Source of the DNA: Thuidium tamariscinum
Taxonomy: Eukaryota; Streptophyta; Bryopsida; Hypnales; Thuidiaceae
Length of the DNA stretch: 64,000 nucleotides
Assembly: GCA_947034885.2 (NCBI GenBank)
Contig: OX344750.2
Span: 36,938,821 to 37,002,820 of the forward strand
Direction: 5' to 3'
Both the position numbers and the translations under genes were made by a program. The notes under the pieces are model-generated. The model saw nothing but the letters and a program-made list of their open reading frames with translations, searched no databases and was not told where the DNA came from. Of this stretch, positions 1 through 12,916 are shown piece by piece (position 1 is the stretch's first letter; every line of letters starts with the position of its first letter).

Positions 1-722
1 AACCACCAAGAAAAGCTTGACAATCCGAATTCAAAATATCATTCATTAGATTCACCCCAGTTTTTCACTAGGACAAGATCAACATCCCTGCTTCGGATGA
101 GTTTAAGAATCGTTACCGGTACTCTACTCTGATGTTTAATTTTTAGTGTGTTCCTCATTTAAGAAAGCAATGGTCGCATTAGTTGATTTAGCCTTTTTGC
201 CAATGAGAGGCCAGAACAGAGGATTCAGGACACCAAGATTGAGACAATTTGTGACATTTTAGTGACAAGCGGCTTCAACGAAATGGCTACGGTAATCTTT
301 TGAAATTTGACCATTAAAACTCCTACAGGACTGGCGAATTCAACTTGGATGTGTTAACATGCATGACTCCTTCAAAATTTTGAAGCTTGCATCATAAGAG
401 AAGATTTTAAGCGTCATATTTCGAGATTATCCATACTGGCAAACTTCATAATCTAACATTAATAGCAAGAAGTAGGCTTGCTGCCAGACGCCGGACTGAA
501 ACCTCAGCTCCACGTAACTTGCACTAGTCTGAGCTTTTTAATGCTTGGACTTCACATATTAAGCACTCTGAAACATGCCGTGAAGTGAATATAACCTGTC
601 ATGCTCGAACAAATTCCGGTGGTGATATTTCATTTGCAAATACACCAAACATCCTCTGAGAATCGCATTAATACAGAATTTGCTAGTCATCTCCCGAGGT
701 ATCTTTGATCTGAAGGTTGTAA
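1..722. other. 3' flank of the PRUNE-like gene, no gene recognised
   Basis: AT-rich sequence with no ORF or splice pattern I could support. It should contain the 3' UTR of the gene ending at 723. No clear polyadenylation signal was singled out. Confidence 0.4.
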
Positions 723-3700
723 TCAAATCTTGGTACCGAATTCTGGGTCTAGAGGACCTTCAATGCTGCAAGTGGCGTTCTGTGCCCATAGCAGTTTGAA
801 TCCTTCAAGGGTGTCTCGGGGTTGAGGGTCGGAAGCCACAAGGATGGTATTTCGGCAAACCATTTGCTCCCGCATCACAAACGGGAAATAACAATTGAAA
901 TTCCATTATTAAGATATACACTTCTCAAAGCAAATTAATTAACACGTAAGATGTCATGCACCCATTGTAGAAGTAACTGAGCAATCCTAAGAAGTATAAT
1001 TGCTATGGGTGCAGAGCTGGAACCTATTTTCACAAATATATTCTCAAACCAGGATTCATTTTGAATACATCCGGTTTCTTTCTCTCTATATTGGGTCTCA
1101 TCACTAATTTCACAATAATCGACTTAATACTCCAAGTTTATCAGAGACTACGGTAGTAAGAGTTCAGGCTATAGTTTCATTACCAGATTTAAAATCCTTG
1201 ATCCACACCCTCGTAATTGCTCCCTCAAAAAAATGAAGAGACCGAGTGCAATATCCATCACACGGCAAACCTTAGTTCATGCATCCTCAGACCATGAAGG
1301 AAGATGTTTCTCTTCCACGCTTGCACTGTTGGTGACGGAAGTGGTGCCAATGGACTTCAGTTTCATCTCTAACCCACAAAGAACAAGTTCTTCCGTATCC
1401 TTGTAAATGCACTGGATTTTTCGCGGTGAAGATTTGGTTTGTAACTTGGAAGTGCAGAACTTGGATGGCAAGTCTGTGTTGCAGCTTTGCGTATATTTAC
1501 TACGGCCAGTGCATCTTGATCCATGCACCCACCTGAAGATACAAGAGAATCTAGTGTTACAAGCCAGGAAGGGTCGTCTCGAAAATCCCCTATTCGATTC
1601 ACAAAGTTATTAATCATAATTTAATGTTAATCAAATTAATACTACATCAATACCCAGAGAACGTTAAGTTGATGTCGACTTAAAGTTGACTTACTGTTAA
1701 CATAATACTTTCGTTTACCAAGGGCACTGATGGCTTTGTGAATCTAACAGGGGAACTCAGTTGAATTAATGTCACACTAACATTAATTGACACTATGTAC
1801 TGTACATTACGCTAGCATTAACTTAAATTAACTCAACATGGGGACTAAATAAATCTGATGACCCTTAACATTAGTCCATGCCACTTCAAAAGATTTAATG
1901 AAGAGATTTACAAACTAATCACCATGAAGATTGCCCCAAATAGAAATGATTCGCTATTGAGAACACAAGATCCGCAACAGGTGGTCCCATGGCAAGCACT
2001 TGCGCACATGAGCAAGTAGATTTGGGACAAAAAATCATATATGAATGAACATGCTATCAAGACAAATAATAAACAAGTAGGAATTAAGAGTGACCCACCT
2101 GGAAGAGAGAGACGATGGACTTTGGCAGGGGCAGAATGCGGAGGAAGTCTAGAGTATTTGAAGGACGACCGTTGTCTCAACTTTGGGCGAGGAGAATCCT
2201 CATCCACGCTGCTATTGGTTCCAGCCTCTGAAGTCGAGGTATGATCTTGACTTTGAGTGAAGATAGAATCTCTGTCAGAGTGCTCATGCTCTGCCTCTGC
2301 CCGCTTCAACCGAGCTGCACAATAACACAATATCATTATTACAAAATTCTCAAATCTGAAGGATGTTCTGCCAGTGCGACAAAGGAGATTGCCGCTAAAA
2401 ACAATTGCACCAGGAAAAACGCATGTGATACTATCCACAAGCTTGTACGTCTCCAATTTCATATTATCTTTTCATTACTTTTAATGTCGAAGAGAGAGCC
2501 AACTTCATTAATTGCGCTGGCTGTTTAAGTAGAGAACATCCAACATTATTTTCAGAAAATTTTCTTTATCGTGTCAACTTGAGAACTAGAAAGCATGCAT
2601 AATGATGCTATCTGAGATATACATTTTTGGTTCCCACCTGATTGCCGGTTACTAAAGCACAAGAACACACTTACCAGAAGGTTGGCTATCGATGTAGTTC
2701 TGCGTTATAAGTTTCGAAACTCTTGCATTATCATCCGCTTCCCTCACTGCCACAACATACCAGTCATGAGTCTACACAAGCAAAGGTTTGATGCAAAAAT
2801 ATGTGCTTCTATAAATTTCCAGAACTATGTGCGTGAGGTAATGGTTGATGATGATGAGAGCGGATTACTTACAACGATTGTAAAAGCTGGTTCTTTCAAA
2901 GCATCCCATCCCCTCAACTAAAATATTCGACATCGCTGTGTCTCGCATTGATGCAAAATCAAGATTCTCTGTGTCCAGAAGTACTCCGGCCAACTGATAC
3001 AAAAAAAAGATCTTGTGAGGAATCTCGCAAGGACACTAGAAGAGTATGAATGAGATTATTTTCAACACAAACCAATATAGAGAATGCAAGTGAGATGCCT
3101 TAATTCAAATAAACTTTGCAGAGAGAGATAATGCGAACAGACATTTTGCTAGAACGGTTCAAGAATGCTACCAAGGCAAGGTGTTTAGCGCTGTAACCAT
3201 GCCATATTCAGCTTGTCAATTGTGTACACAGAAAAAATAAATAAGGCGAAGTCTCACCATGAAAGCTTTCATGAATCGAGGTTGAAGTAGGCCTCGATGT
3301 CCACTCCACAGCATTTCCATCAACAGTGTACACACTGAACCCACCTAAATAAACAAGATAAAGAATCATGCTCGAGGAACATTAGGTAATGTACTGGCAA
3401 CAGAATCTTGATCCACTACTTCCAAGCTACTTGTCGATTTATGAAAGGTTTCCAGTGTTTGTGCAGAATTGAACAAATACCTCGTTTCTCGTCACCAGCA
3501 CATCTTGGCCGATTATAGACATCTTGATACGCCCCGCTCCCATCAGGGCTGACAATTCTACCTGCAGGTAGAGGATGAATAAATTTCTCTCAGAATGGAC
3601 AGACATGAGATTTCGCTGATGCTTAGGCTTTGCTTCTCAGGAAAAGAATGACAACCGCCACGTGCACAAAATATACTTACCTCATCTGCAAACAGTAAGG

Positions 3701-6700
3701 ACCCTGCATCAATTCCACAAGCATCAAGCAACCAAACCGCATCTTTATGCTTGTCCATTTGCTGCCTTGGTATATCAATCATCGGGACCGGATGCCATTT
3801 GTCGCCACTGGCTGTTGGGAAAGAGTTCTCCTGCATCCATGCGTAGCTCATTGCAGATACTATGGAGCTAAGTTCTGTGAGCCCACAAGGACAGAAGATC
3901 AATTATATTTCCAGCAACAGATAGTACTCTAATCCTAATTTATTTAACTGCAGAATATAAAAACTTCTGCAGGATACATGAATCGTAATAGGATTAAATC
4001 AAAGAGAAGGGTAAAAGTGTAGTACCAAGATCTCTTCCTGTCAGAACGATACAAAAGCGATCTGTATTTCCTGCATCTAAACCATTGCGAAGGCGGTCCT
4101 TTTGAGCTCTTAAAAAGTCGTTGAACTGCTGCACTTTAGGGCACTTGAATACAAACTGTGATGTCGAGGTACATGGATCTTCATTGCACTCAGCAGAACC
4201 ATGAATTTCCTGCCGAAACGATGATGATACTTGAGCATCCCACTCGTCTGCATCGATTGACAACCCCGTCGTCTTCCTCACACTGGTGCCACTCACAGTT
4301 GGACTCTCTATACTCTTGAAACTACCATAACTTTTGGTTGGGCTATCAGTACTACGGAAGCTCCCAAAACAATCCTCAAACAAGTCGCTGTCAGACGAGC
4401 CCCGCAAGAAATTCGCAGGATGGCTTCTCTTCCCCTCTGGTAAAGCCACTTGTTCCTGTGATCTTCTGAGAACATTGACACTAGGCGGGACGAGTAGCTT
4501 GCGTGGAGGCAGCAGTAACTCCTGGGCGTCTCGAGTTGGCAATCGCGGCTGACTGGGAGTGAAAGCTGTCATTGCAGGATCAGAACCTGAGCACAATGAA
4601 GAGGTAGTACCTGCGCAAAAACAGATTGTATGAAACCACATTCATTACCTTTCTCCCTCAAAAAGAAATTGTGTTCACTCAACACACAAACAGTTAACAT
4701 TGCCTACTTTGCCTGCATATAGAAGTAACTATTCTGCAAAAACCACAATGAATACATAGTCCTGGACAAGTGTAATTTTCAGATCCCACAGTCTACACTT
4801 ACACTACAGCACACTTGTCACACATTCAAACTATGTTAGTAATTTTGGGGGGAACCCAGGCAGCCAGATTAAAGAGTTGTACTAAAACCAGAGAAAGATT
4901 TTGAATAATCATGCACGTGGTTTGTAGTCCCCAACCCTACAGATAAGGTTTAAATGATGCAATAAAGAGGGGTATTTCTTAAGGTTACAGCCCTCAGTAC
5001 CGGCACCCCAGGATAAGACCCTCCGATGCTTGGGAACTCTGTCACAGGCAAACTTGTCAGCGCTTCCCCTCGTTGAGAAACGATCTGACTGGGATAAAAA
5101 CGTTTCACGAGCATCACTCATGATATCCGCAGTCGGGGAGGCAAATTCGTCAGGTCTTTGGTCACTTGTGCTCGGACACTGCTGAGGAATTGAAGAAGCC
5201 TTGGCAACCCCCTTGGCTGCTTTTGACCTCGATTTTGATCCCCACTTCCACTTCAAATTCCACGGCCAAGCAGCACTCTGTTTCTCAGAAGTCTCACACG
5301 ATAAAATGCCTTGTTGTTTCCTCACTGAATTCTGAGATGCTTCAATGCCACCATGTACTTCTGAACTCTCAGCTTTCACACCGTAAGCAGGATCGTGATG
5401 AGCTCCGTTGTTCATAGCCATCTCAAGTTCCCTCAGCATAGTCTCTCCAAGATTAGGGTCTGTCCAATTCCGATAAGAGAAATCAAGTTTACTAGGTTCC
5501 AGGTTCTCAGAGAATTCTCGATGCAGATTAGATGATTCCTTTGGACCAAAATCTGTCATGGCTTTTCCCGCTTTGGTTGAACCCCTTCTCTTACCTGCAA
5601 TCACCGTCATGGAGATACCAAGCTTAAGATTCTCAAACCCCAAACATATGAAACGACAAGTTCAAGGAATGAAAACTGTCAGTGCAAAGATATTAGAAGC
5701 ATCAAAATTGGTTACTACTTAAATCAAATGCTCAACCATCGTCATGACGTTAGCTCTGCATTAAGGAGCTTGTCAAAAAGACGCAAAGGGAACGATTGGT
5801 AATAATAATTCGATATGAGTTTACGAATTAAGTACCCAATTTTGAGTCATCCGACCCAGATCCAGATACCCGCCGCCCAGTGAACTTCAATTTTCTCAAG
5901 AGCCTTGAAGTCCTGGACTCTCCAGGGGCATATCGAGGAGAGGTTGGCAAAGACCCAGATAGACGGGACTGCGGTTGCTCGTCGCGTTGTGTCACTCGTG
6001 CTGATCCCCCAAACAAGGGATTTTTGCTAATATCACCCGACGTTTCCACGACCGTTGGTGTTCTCACTCTAATTTGAGGCAACCTGTTAGTTTTCCCAGG
6101 GAATATCTCCTCCCTGGGAAGCACAACGCCGTGTTTATGTGGATGCACAAGAACCCTGTCGCAGCTATCTGGAGTCCCAACCGCTGTCAACTGGGGTGAG
6201 AGGTGTTTCATAGTTTCATCAAAATGCAGACTTCGAGCCAAGGAGCGAGACGAGTAAGACCTATTTGAAGAACCCAGACCCGATCCGTCTACGCACTTAA
6301 TTGAAGAACCCTGGTTGCTTTTTTCAGGGCTATCAGTACGGGTTTTCTGGGGAGTCCAAATGCGCTGCCTTTGAAGAACCTCCAGAGAATGCACTCCTGC
6401 TGAACCCGGAGTTATCCCCTCTCCCAGAAGAAATTCTTGACTGACAGTAGACAGCCTGACAACCTTAGCTGGGGAGGCTTCCAGTTCGGCTGTGGCCATG
6501 TCCACCGGCATACGCTTGGTTCGTCTTCGAGACTCGCGCAGTCGAGACGAGCTGCGTGGGTCAGTGGTGATGATGGGTGAGCTCTCTGAAGGTATAATTG
6601 GCGTCTTGGGCGTCGAGTGAGGCGACTTCTCCACATGTTTCGTCAACTTACTTGGTGAAGGTTTTGGTGTCTCCAGGGATGACTTCTCTACATGTTTTGA

Positions 6701-8297
6701 GGCCTTTCTAGGCAACGATTTAGTACCCTTCCGAGGTGAGCTATCAGAACATTTAGGTATCTCCAAGGCAGAGAGAGGTGAATTTTCAGACCTGAGAGGT
6801 GACTTCTCCGTGTACATTGAGACTTTGCAGGGTGAGACCCCAGATGGTGTCTCCACAGCAGGTAACGTTATCTCGTGTTTCGTTGCTGTAAGAGGTATCC
6901 ACTTGAATGGCTTCGACGAGGGTTCATGGATCTTTTCAACATGTGTCAAGGTCCTGTGAGGTGACCTCTCTAGCTGCTTAGGCAATGATACGGAGGGCTC
7001 CTGCGTCTCTTCCACGCTTTTCTTGGTCCTGAGAGGTGATCTTCTCAACTGCTTAGGCGATGAAAAAGAGTAATCTAGCATCTTTCCCACTTGTTTCACG
7101 GTCCTGTGAGGTGATCCCTTTAACTGCATGGGCGAAGACATGGAGGGCTGCTGCATATTTTCCACATTCTTGGTTGAGTGAGGTGATCCCTCTAACTGCT
7201 TAGGCGATAAAACGGAGGGCTCCTGCACCTTTTCTAAAAGGTTCTTGGCTCTATGAGGTGATCTCTCCAGTAGCTTTGCCGACGGTAAGGACGGTGATTG
7301 TGCCTTTTCCACCTGTTTCCTGAAATGAGATCTCTCCACGGATCTCTCCAGTCTCAACCTTGGCGACACCTTTGGGACTTCAAGCTTGGAACCCTCAGGT
7401 GGCACATCTTCCGAGCGTTTGGGAACCTCGACTGCTCCCTTGCTGCCCTCCCCACTCAGCTTCCATCCCAGAGAAAAACTGGAGAATGACGCACCACGCT
7501 GAAGTGTTGGCTTCAGCTCCTTCGCCCCAACACTCAGACCAGCGAAGGTTGCAGGAACCTGTCTCAAGTGATGCATTATTATAAATCACATAAGAACTCT
7601 AGGTGAACAACCTCTCTACTGACAACGAAGAATTCTCTTCCTGCTGAGTACTAATATGCGGATTACCAGAAATTAGTAAACCACACTAGAATCAGGTCGA
7701 GGGCTTTCCTCACTAATGTCTGCAGCTTAATTATACACGAAACAAGGACAACCACAATCAGCATACCACTAACTCGCTGGAATCGTGAATGCTTAAGAAA
7801 TGTCTAAAGATACAATCCCTCCAAAGAGCAAGTCAAGTATGAAGCTGTTTAAAGTGAAGCTCATTAAGTGCCCGAATACACAAGATTAGGCCTATGAATC
7901 CGTCATCTTGAAGATAAAGCGAGTCCTGATAATCTGAACGTTGCCCTGTTTTGAGATATCATCATCTGTTCGGGAGCAGTTACGCCCGAGATCAAGCGAA
8001 GACTCTAGAAGCAAAATTCGTGGAGATTAAATGATGCAGTAAAGACGTCACAGGAGACATGGGCCTCTTGAAATGGAGGAGAGAAGGGGGAAGCTGTCGT
8101 ACCTCGTCCATCAGAAAGGTTGACGTCTGCTCGACGGCCGACGTCCACCAGCTGGCAATGTTCCTGCCGATGTCCCTGCCACTCTCGCTGCCCGCATCCC
8201 TGCCCACGCTTGGGGCCGTCTCCTTGCAGCTGCGAGAACGCCATGCCAACGCTTTTCCTCTCCCGGATCCACCAGGTTCTGATTCTGATGCAATCAT
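723..8297 (-). CDS. PRUNE-like DHH/DHHA2 protein with long repetitive N-terminus
   Basis: I model 13 exons (minus strand): 8297-8103, 7558-5836, 5594-5001, 4610-4026, 3874-3681, 3561-3481, 3344-3258, 2993-2873, 2746-2675, 2314-2099, 1473-1293, 1016-962, 866-723. Phases agree throughout, giving about 1,415 residues. Exons 5-9 align in order with animal PRUNE: a FNDFLRAQKDRL start, ELSSIVSAMSYAW, LLFADEVELSALMGAG, VGSVCTLL, LAGVLLDTENLD, then LREADDNARVSKL. PRUNE proteins are phosphoesterases of the DHH family and cytosolic signalling partners. The DHH triad is replaced here (IIGQDVL where family members have LVDHHIL) and the first DLDS motif reads ELSS, so catalysis is doubtful; the later Asp in LLDTENLD is kept. 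Residues about 66-1,000 are Ser/Pro/Lys-rich and probably disordered. The start is the first ATG of exon 1. Exons 1-10 are well supported. The acceptor of exon 11 and the weak donors of exons 11 (TG/GTCTGA) and 12 are less certain. Confidence 0.78.
1612..1880. repeat. Palindrome-rich intronic AT segment
   Basis: Within the intron between exons 10 and 11 of the PRUNE-like gene there are many short TTAAT/ATTAA and GTTAAC palindromes, including ATTAATG mirrored by CATTAAT. It resembles a decayed fold-back element but no clean ends or target duplication are visible. Confidence 0.25.
6961..7330 (-). repeat. Coding tandem repeat, about five 72-75 bp units
   Basis: Inside exon 2 of the PRUNE-like gene about five units of 72-75 bp follow one another. 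Each encodes a variant of SPKQLERSPHRTKK followed by VEK-x-QEPSV. The units differ by many substitutions, so the array is not recent. The SP-HR and SPK motifs look like proline-directed kinase sites (inference). Confidence 0.75.
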
Positions 8298-9520
8298 CTC
8301 TCCAACCAATGCTCAAATGCCGCCTTCAACCAAGTTCCAGCTGCATTACGCGACTCTCGTCGCTGGCACACCTACTGTCCTTAGATCCCCTGCAACAGCT
8401 CTATCTCTCGTAGACTACGTTTCCTGTTGGTGAGCTTACAAGTGTCTACGGTGAATGGGCACAAACCTCAGAATATGAAATACAATCAATACTCTACAAC
8501 ATCCAGAAATTTCGTGGAGAAGAATTTCAGCCTTCTCCGTAAACCCACCATAGCTGTGCGCCACTGAGTCTCCGCCTCTAAATTCTGCGCATATCACCCT
8601 CACCGTCGTAATCCTCGTAGGGGGCTTCCCGCATCGTCATCCCTCCAGGATGATGACACCAGCCCAACCCCATAGCTCGACCCATCCTCCCGCACGCACG
8701 CATACATGCACGCACACCCTCGCTCTCTCTACCCCATAGCGAGCGCAATTGCACAAGAGATCAGAAAAGAGTACTAATGCAGGTGAGATTACTTCAAAAC
8801 CGCACCGTACTGCCTTCAGAGGGGGGAACAGCAACGAAGCAAGGTTAGCAGGCCCGCCCTTCTTCAACTCCTGTCAGAGACACTATCTTAAAAGAAAGTC
8901 ATCTTAAGTTCTACTCCTCCACCAGCCAGCACGTTCACTCCCAGCTGTACGTTCGCAGCAGTAGCGAATTCATCAATTCGCCCAATTCAACGATCAATTG
9001 GCAACTCCGCCCATCGCCTCGGATGCTGCCCCTAGATCTAGATGATCTGAATCTCCCCCACTAACTTTGCTAATGGTCGACTGGCTGACTGACTTCCCAA
9101 TCGCCCAACTGACACCCATTTCATCGCGTCTCATCCGCCCTGATTCACCGCGACAGAGAGAGGGACGGAGTGTAGAAGCAGGGTGCGAGGTGGAACGAAA
9201 GGGTTGGGGGAGTGTTCTCCGCCTGACTGACAAGCGGATGAATTCCATTTCTGGTGTGGCGACGCAGCTGAGCGCAATCCCAACAGTGGTGGACGCAGAG
9301 TCCGTCCCGGTGTTTTGAAAAAAAACGGCTCTCCATGAAGAGCGGACGAGGCCGGGACGACGGTTGCCAGGGGGGGAAGTGGCCGCCCTCTTCGCCCTTG
9401 GGGAAGGGAGTGCCGCCAGCTGCCCAGGATCACCGGCTGCCCGGGGTCGCAATCCCGTTCGCCCGCTCCTCCAGGGCAGCCATTTTATTTTTTATTTTCG
9501 TGGATGGGAAAAATGGATAG
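8298..9520. promoter_or_regulatory. Upstream flank of the PRUNE-like gene, GC-richer
   Basis: This 1.2 kb lies 5' of the PRUNE-like start and is clearly richer in GC and CpG than the spacer beyond 9,500, especially 8,900-9,480. That is the base composition expected of a plant promoter and 5' leader. No TATA box or transcription start could be pinned down. Several short ORFs on both strands here have no recognisable product and look like products of the GC content. Confidence 0.35.
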
Positions 9521-11020
9521 AATCATCCATACGTGTATCTTCATCCAGATAATAATCTATTGTTACTACATTATTTGTCCATTGAGTGAGGGTGTAAAAT
9601 TAGTATTAGTACAAGGAGTTCAAAGAAAATTGATAAAATAGAGTAATATTTCAACCTATAATATTTTATAATATTGGCAACTTTAAATTTTAGAAGAGAT
9701 GATTTTGACAATTTTGGTTGTTTTTTATCCCTTCTTATAGTGTAAAAATGGAAAATGCCAAAATGACGTAACTCCATAAGGTTTTAGAAAAAATTCATCA
9801 AAATTTTTTGGATGTTCTTAAGCCTTACAACGGCACGGGCATATATCTAGACCAATTTAATACTCAACCTCCCCCATTGGGTTGCATATATCCATTGATC
9901 AAGCCTTATTATGTAAAAAAAACTCATTGTATAATGTATGAATATTTGAACCCATCTTTGAAAAGATGTGAGCATGCCAAGATGTTATATTGGACATTTT
10001 AATATTTGTTTCATTGTGAAGTGTGCAACATGCATCAAGTGGATTAAACATTCATCCATCACATATAAACTTTGATCATTTGCTATTATACAACATTACT
10101 AAAATTCATCCAAAAAATTGACAAGATCTTTTGGCAATTCTATCGAATATTTTTCCTACATTACTAGTACAATTGTTGCTAGTACCAACTATATGTAAGA
10201 TTGGGGAGAAAACTTGTTAGAGATTAAACAAGTCCCAATCAAAGAGTAACACTAAGAAATTCATTGCCCATCTAATTGCTAATTTGTTTGACTTTCATAT
10301 AATCTTTATTTGACTTTCATATTGATTAAAATGTTGAAACTTCAAAGAAGTTGGAATTTTAGAAACTTTTTGATATTCTAGCTATAGATTTCTTTCTAAA
10401 TCTAGAACCATTCAATTTACCAAAATTTTACATCTACTATGGCATTGATGTTCATTTCCTTAATGTGGTATAAAGTTTACAAGACAATGATGTGGAGTTC
10501 ATTTCCTAATGTGGAATTCCTATTTTAAGATTGCATGCTTTATTGGAATCAAGCTATTTTAATGATATCTATTTTTGAAGATTATTTTATTTATTTATAT
10601 GACACTTCAAAAATATATTTTAAGTCCAAAGATTCACTTTGTAATCTCCTATAAGTGTCAATGTAGTTAATAAGTACTCAAATACATTCAAAAATTCCAC
10701 ATTAATTACACCTCTACAAACTTAGTTTTTAATCAATTCAAATATAAGAGGTATAAAGTAGGAGATAAAGAAGTTGAAAGTTGATAGTGAGTTCGTCCAA
10801 TAATGAAAAGTTGCATGAGAAATAAATTGAAATTTTCCTACAAGATATGTTGCAACTTTGCAAATGAAAATGAAAATTTAATTTCAAAGCCCTCCTACAA
10901 AATCTTTCCTACTTCATGTTGAAAAGAAAAGAAAAGATTGAACAATAGAAAGTTGAATCAAATGAGTAGGACCTCAAAAAAATCAAACGGACAATTCACA
11001 CAAAACCAAGCAAAATATGA
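9521..11020. other. AT-rich spacer without recognised gene
   Basis: Very AT-rich DNA with short broken ORFs only. A 64-codon ORF at 9808-10002 (plus) contains a Pro/Tyr-rich stretch but matches nothing I know. It is probably decayed transposon sequence. Confidence 0.4.
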
Positions 11021-11790
11021 TCATAACATTGTATGACCAAGCAATGGTTCTGCCCATGCTAGGAAGATTATACACTTTGCTTGATGCGTAGGAAAGCTTT
11101 TTCAATCAATTCCGTAAAGGATTGGGTTGGCCAAATGAGACAATTTGGTTCATTTTAGGGATTCCCTTTCCAAGGATGCAAAAGGACCCCCTTGCATAAC
11201 ATTATATGACCAAGCAATAGTCCTCCCTATATTAGAAAGGAATGATCATGCTTGGCTAGATGCCTATTGTAGAAGGAACTTCTTAGTTACTTATAGAATT
11301 GGGTTTGACTAAAGAGTCATATAAAACAATTTTGTTCATTGTTAGTAGGGTTTTCCTTTTTCAAGGATGCAGAAGGGTCCCCTTGCATAACATTGAATGT
11401 CTAGGCAATGATCCTCCCTATGCTAAATAGGTATTATGCTTTGTTAGATGCCTAGGAGGCTCCCAGTGGATTGGCCTCCTCACTTCACCACAACAAGGTA
11501 GTCATTCCGGAGGGGTGCAAATAAAAATAAAAAGCCCCCTACTTTGTGCTCAATTAATTTACCTAGTACATTTCTTCTAGCTTATTTGGGGCCTCTAATT
11601 GCAAATATGAATTCAAAACTTGCAAATCTTATCACGAGTGGAAAATAAAAAATTTCAGCATTTCCCCAAGTGGCCAAGTGAGCCCCTTAGAGAGACTTAT
11701 TAGTTAATTCTAGGATTGGGGTTGGTTGAGGAGCCGCCAAATAAGACAATTTTGTTGACTGTAGGGATCCATTTTCAAGGATGCAAAAGG
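11020..11790 (+). repeat. About 180-190 bp tandem repeat, 2.5-3 diverged units, interrupted
   Basis: Units start near 11,020, 11,195 and 11,384 with GCATAACATT and share TCAAGGATGCA near their ends. The third unit is split: its first half ends near 11,460, and the matching second half (AATAAGACAATTTTG to CAAGGATGCAAAAGG) resumes near 11,695. The 230 bp between is a different dispersed repeat with relatives near 27,715. Confidence 0.6.
11525..11665 (+). repeat. Dispersed repeat R1, copy at 11.5 kb
   Basis: Shares TTGTGCTCAATTAATTTACC and GCAAATATGAATTC, then AAATAAAAAATT, in the same order as the copy at 27,715-27,870. The family is unclassified. It appears to have landed inside the tandem array. 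Confidence 0.5.
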
Positions 11791-12051
11791 GACCGGCCTG
11801 CCTCATCTGTAAACAATGGACAAAGTCTCTTGTGCCGTTGTTCTGGATCCGCCTGTTTTACTGATTCAATGCCCACTCCTGGCCTCCACCAATTGTAACC
11901 AAGTGGGAGCGGTGGTTTCCGTTTCATTTGTTTTTGAAATTCTCTTAAAAAAAAGGGAGAGCCGGCGGTGGCACTACGGTACTGTCATGTGCTACAAGTT
12001 GATTAAAAATTATTTTCTGTCTCTAAGGTTGAGGCACCAGTAGCCAACCAT

Positions 12052-12373
12052 TTAAGGTAAGAGGTCCTATAATGGACCATTTAAGGGCTGAAAAAGAACT
12101 TTAGGGAGGTAAAACCTCTAGAAATGTTTTCCTTGAAAGACAAGTAGAATTGACATCTAATTCAAATCGTTTCATATTTTTCTGAGTTTTTTTGAATTAG
12201 TTATCAAATTTTGAAGTTGAAAGGACATAGGACTCTAAAATGGTGCCCTAGCTAAAATGTACACTGTCAGTACACTGCTAAAGGCTATGAAAAAGCAACA
12301 TGTACAAGTACTGTACATTTAAGATAGGGCACCATTTAAGAACCTGCTCCATTTAAGAGCCTTCTACCTTAAG
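12052..12373. mobile_element. Nonautonomous TIR element, family M1
   Basis: The left end reads TTAAGGTAAGAGGTCCT and the right end mirrors it as AGCCTTCTACCTTAA. The interior aligns with the 20,403-20,700 element over TCGTTTCATAT, GAATTAGTTAT and TTTGAAGTTGAAA. No ORF. The superfamily is not determined. Confidence 0.5.
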
Positions 12374-12399
12374 CAATTTTAGAGCAGATTTTGCATAGT

Positions 12400-12745
12400 A
12401 TGAGGTGGTGGGAATTTTTCCCATGTAGGAAGATAAGAAATATAGGGATAGAAAAAATTTCAGAATTTTATTTCTAAAACTAAATTTACGGTGAATTTTG
12501 AGAAGCAAAAAGTACTCCAGACCAATAGCCAATGTCTAAAGTCTCCTAATTCCGATAATGCTTTTAACTGCTTTCCGCTCACTTCTTCCACTCACTAATT
12601 TGGACTTGTGTCATTATCTTATTAGTCTTGGCCTCAAAAAGGACCAAACATGCAATTCAAGGTGTGTTTGGAAATATGTTATAGACTTGATTGGAAATAG
12701 GGCCTCCTACAAGTTGGTTACTGGGCGTGGTTGACATTTGGTGCC
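12400..12745 (+). repeat. Dispersed repeat R2, plus-strand copy
   Basis: Aligns with the reverse strand of 43,500-43,830. Shared landmarks in order are ATAGGGATAGAAAAAA, GTCTAAAGTC, CACTCACTTCTT, GTGTCATTATCTT, ATGCAATTCAAG and GGCGTGG. Unclassified and old. Confidence 0.5.
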
Positions 12746-12852
12746 TCAATTTTATGCTTGGTACTTGTCATTTGACCCTTGCTTGCAATCAAATTACCTT
12801 CAATTGAAATTCTGTGTAATGCGGGTACATTCAAAAGTACAACTTACCTTAA

Positions 12853-12916
12853 AGCACCATCTACAATCTATGTACATTTCCAAAATCAGTTATGTACACA
12901 AATTGTAGATGGTGCT
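12853..12916. repeat. 64-nt perfect-stem hairpin
   Basis: AGCACCATCTACAAT is followed after a 34-nt spacer by its exact reverse complement. Inside, TGTACA pairs with TGTACA and extends the stem. It could be a tiny fold-back element or a small-RNA precursor remnant. Confidence 0.5.

Noticed and set aside
1369-1617. An alternative frame beginning at the pyrimidine-rich acceptor near 1,526
   Set aside because: It reads out of phase with the preceding exon of the PRUNE-like gene and ends in a stop without DHHA2-like sequence.
8994-9452. Overlapping ORFs on both strands at 9.0-9.5 kb
   Set aside because: Open only because of high GC; no motif or splice context, most likely promoter DNA.
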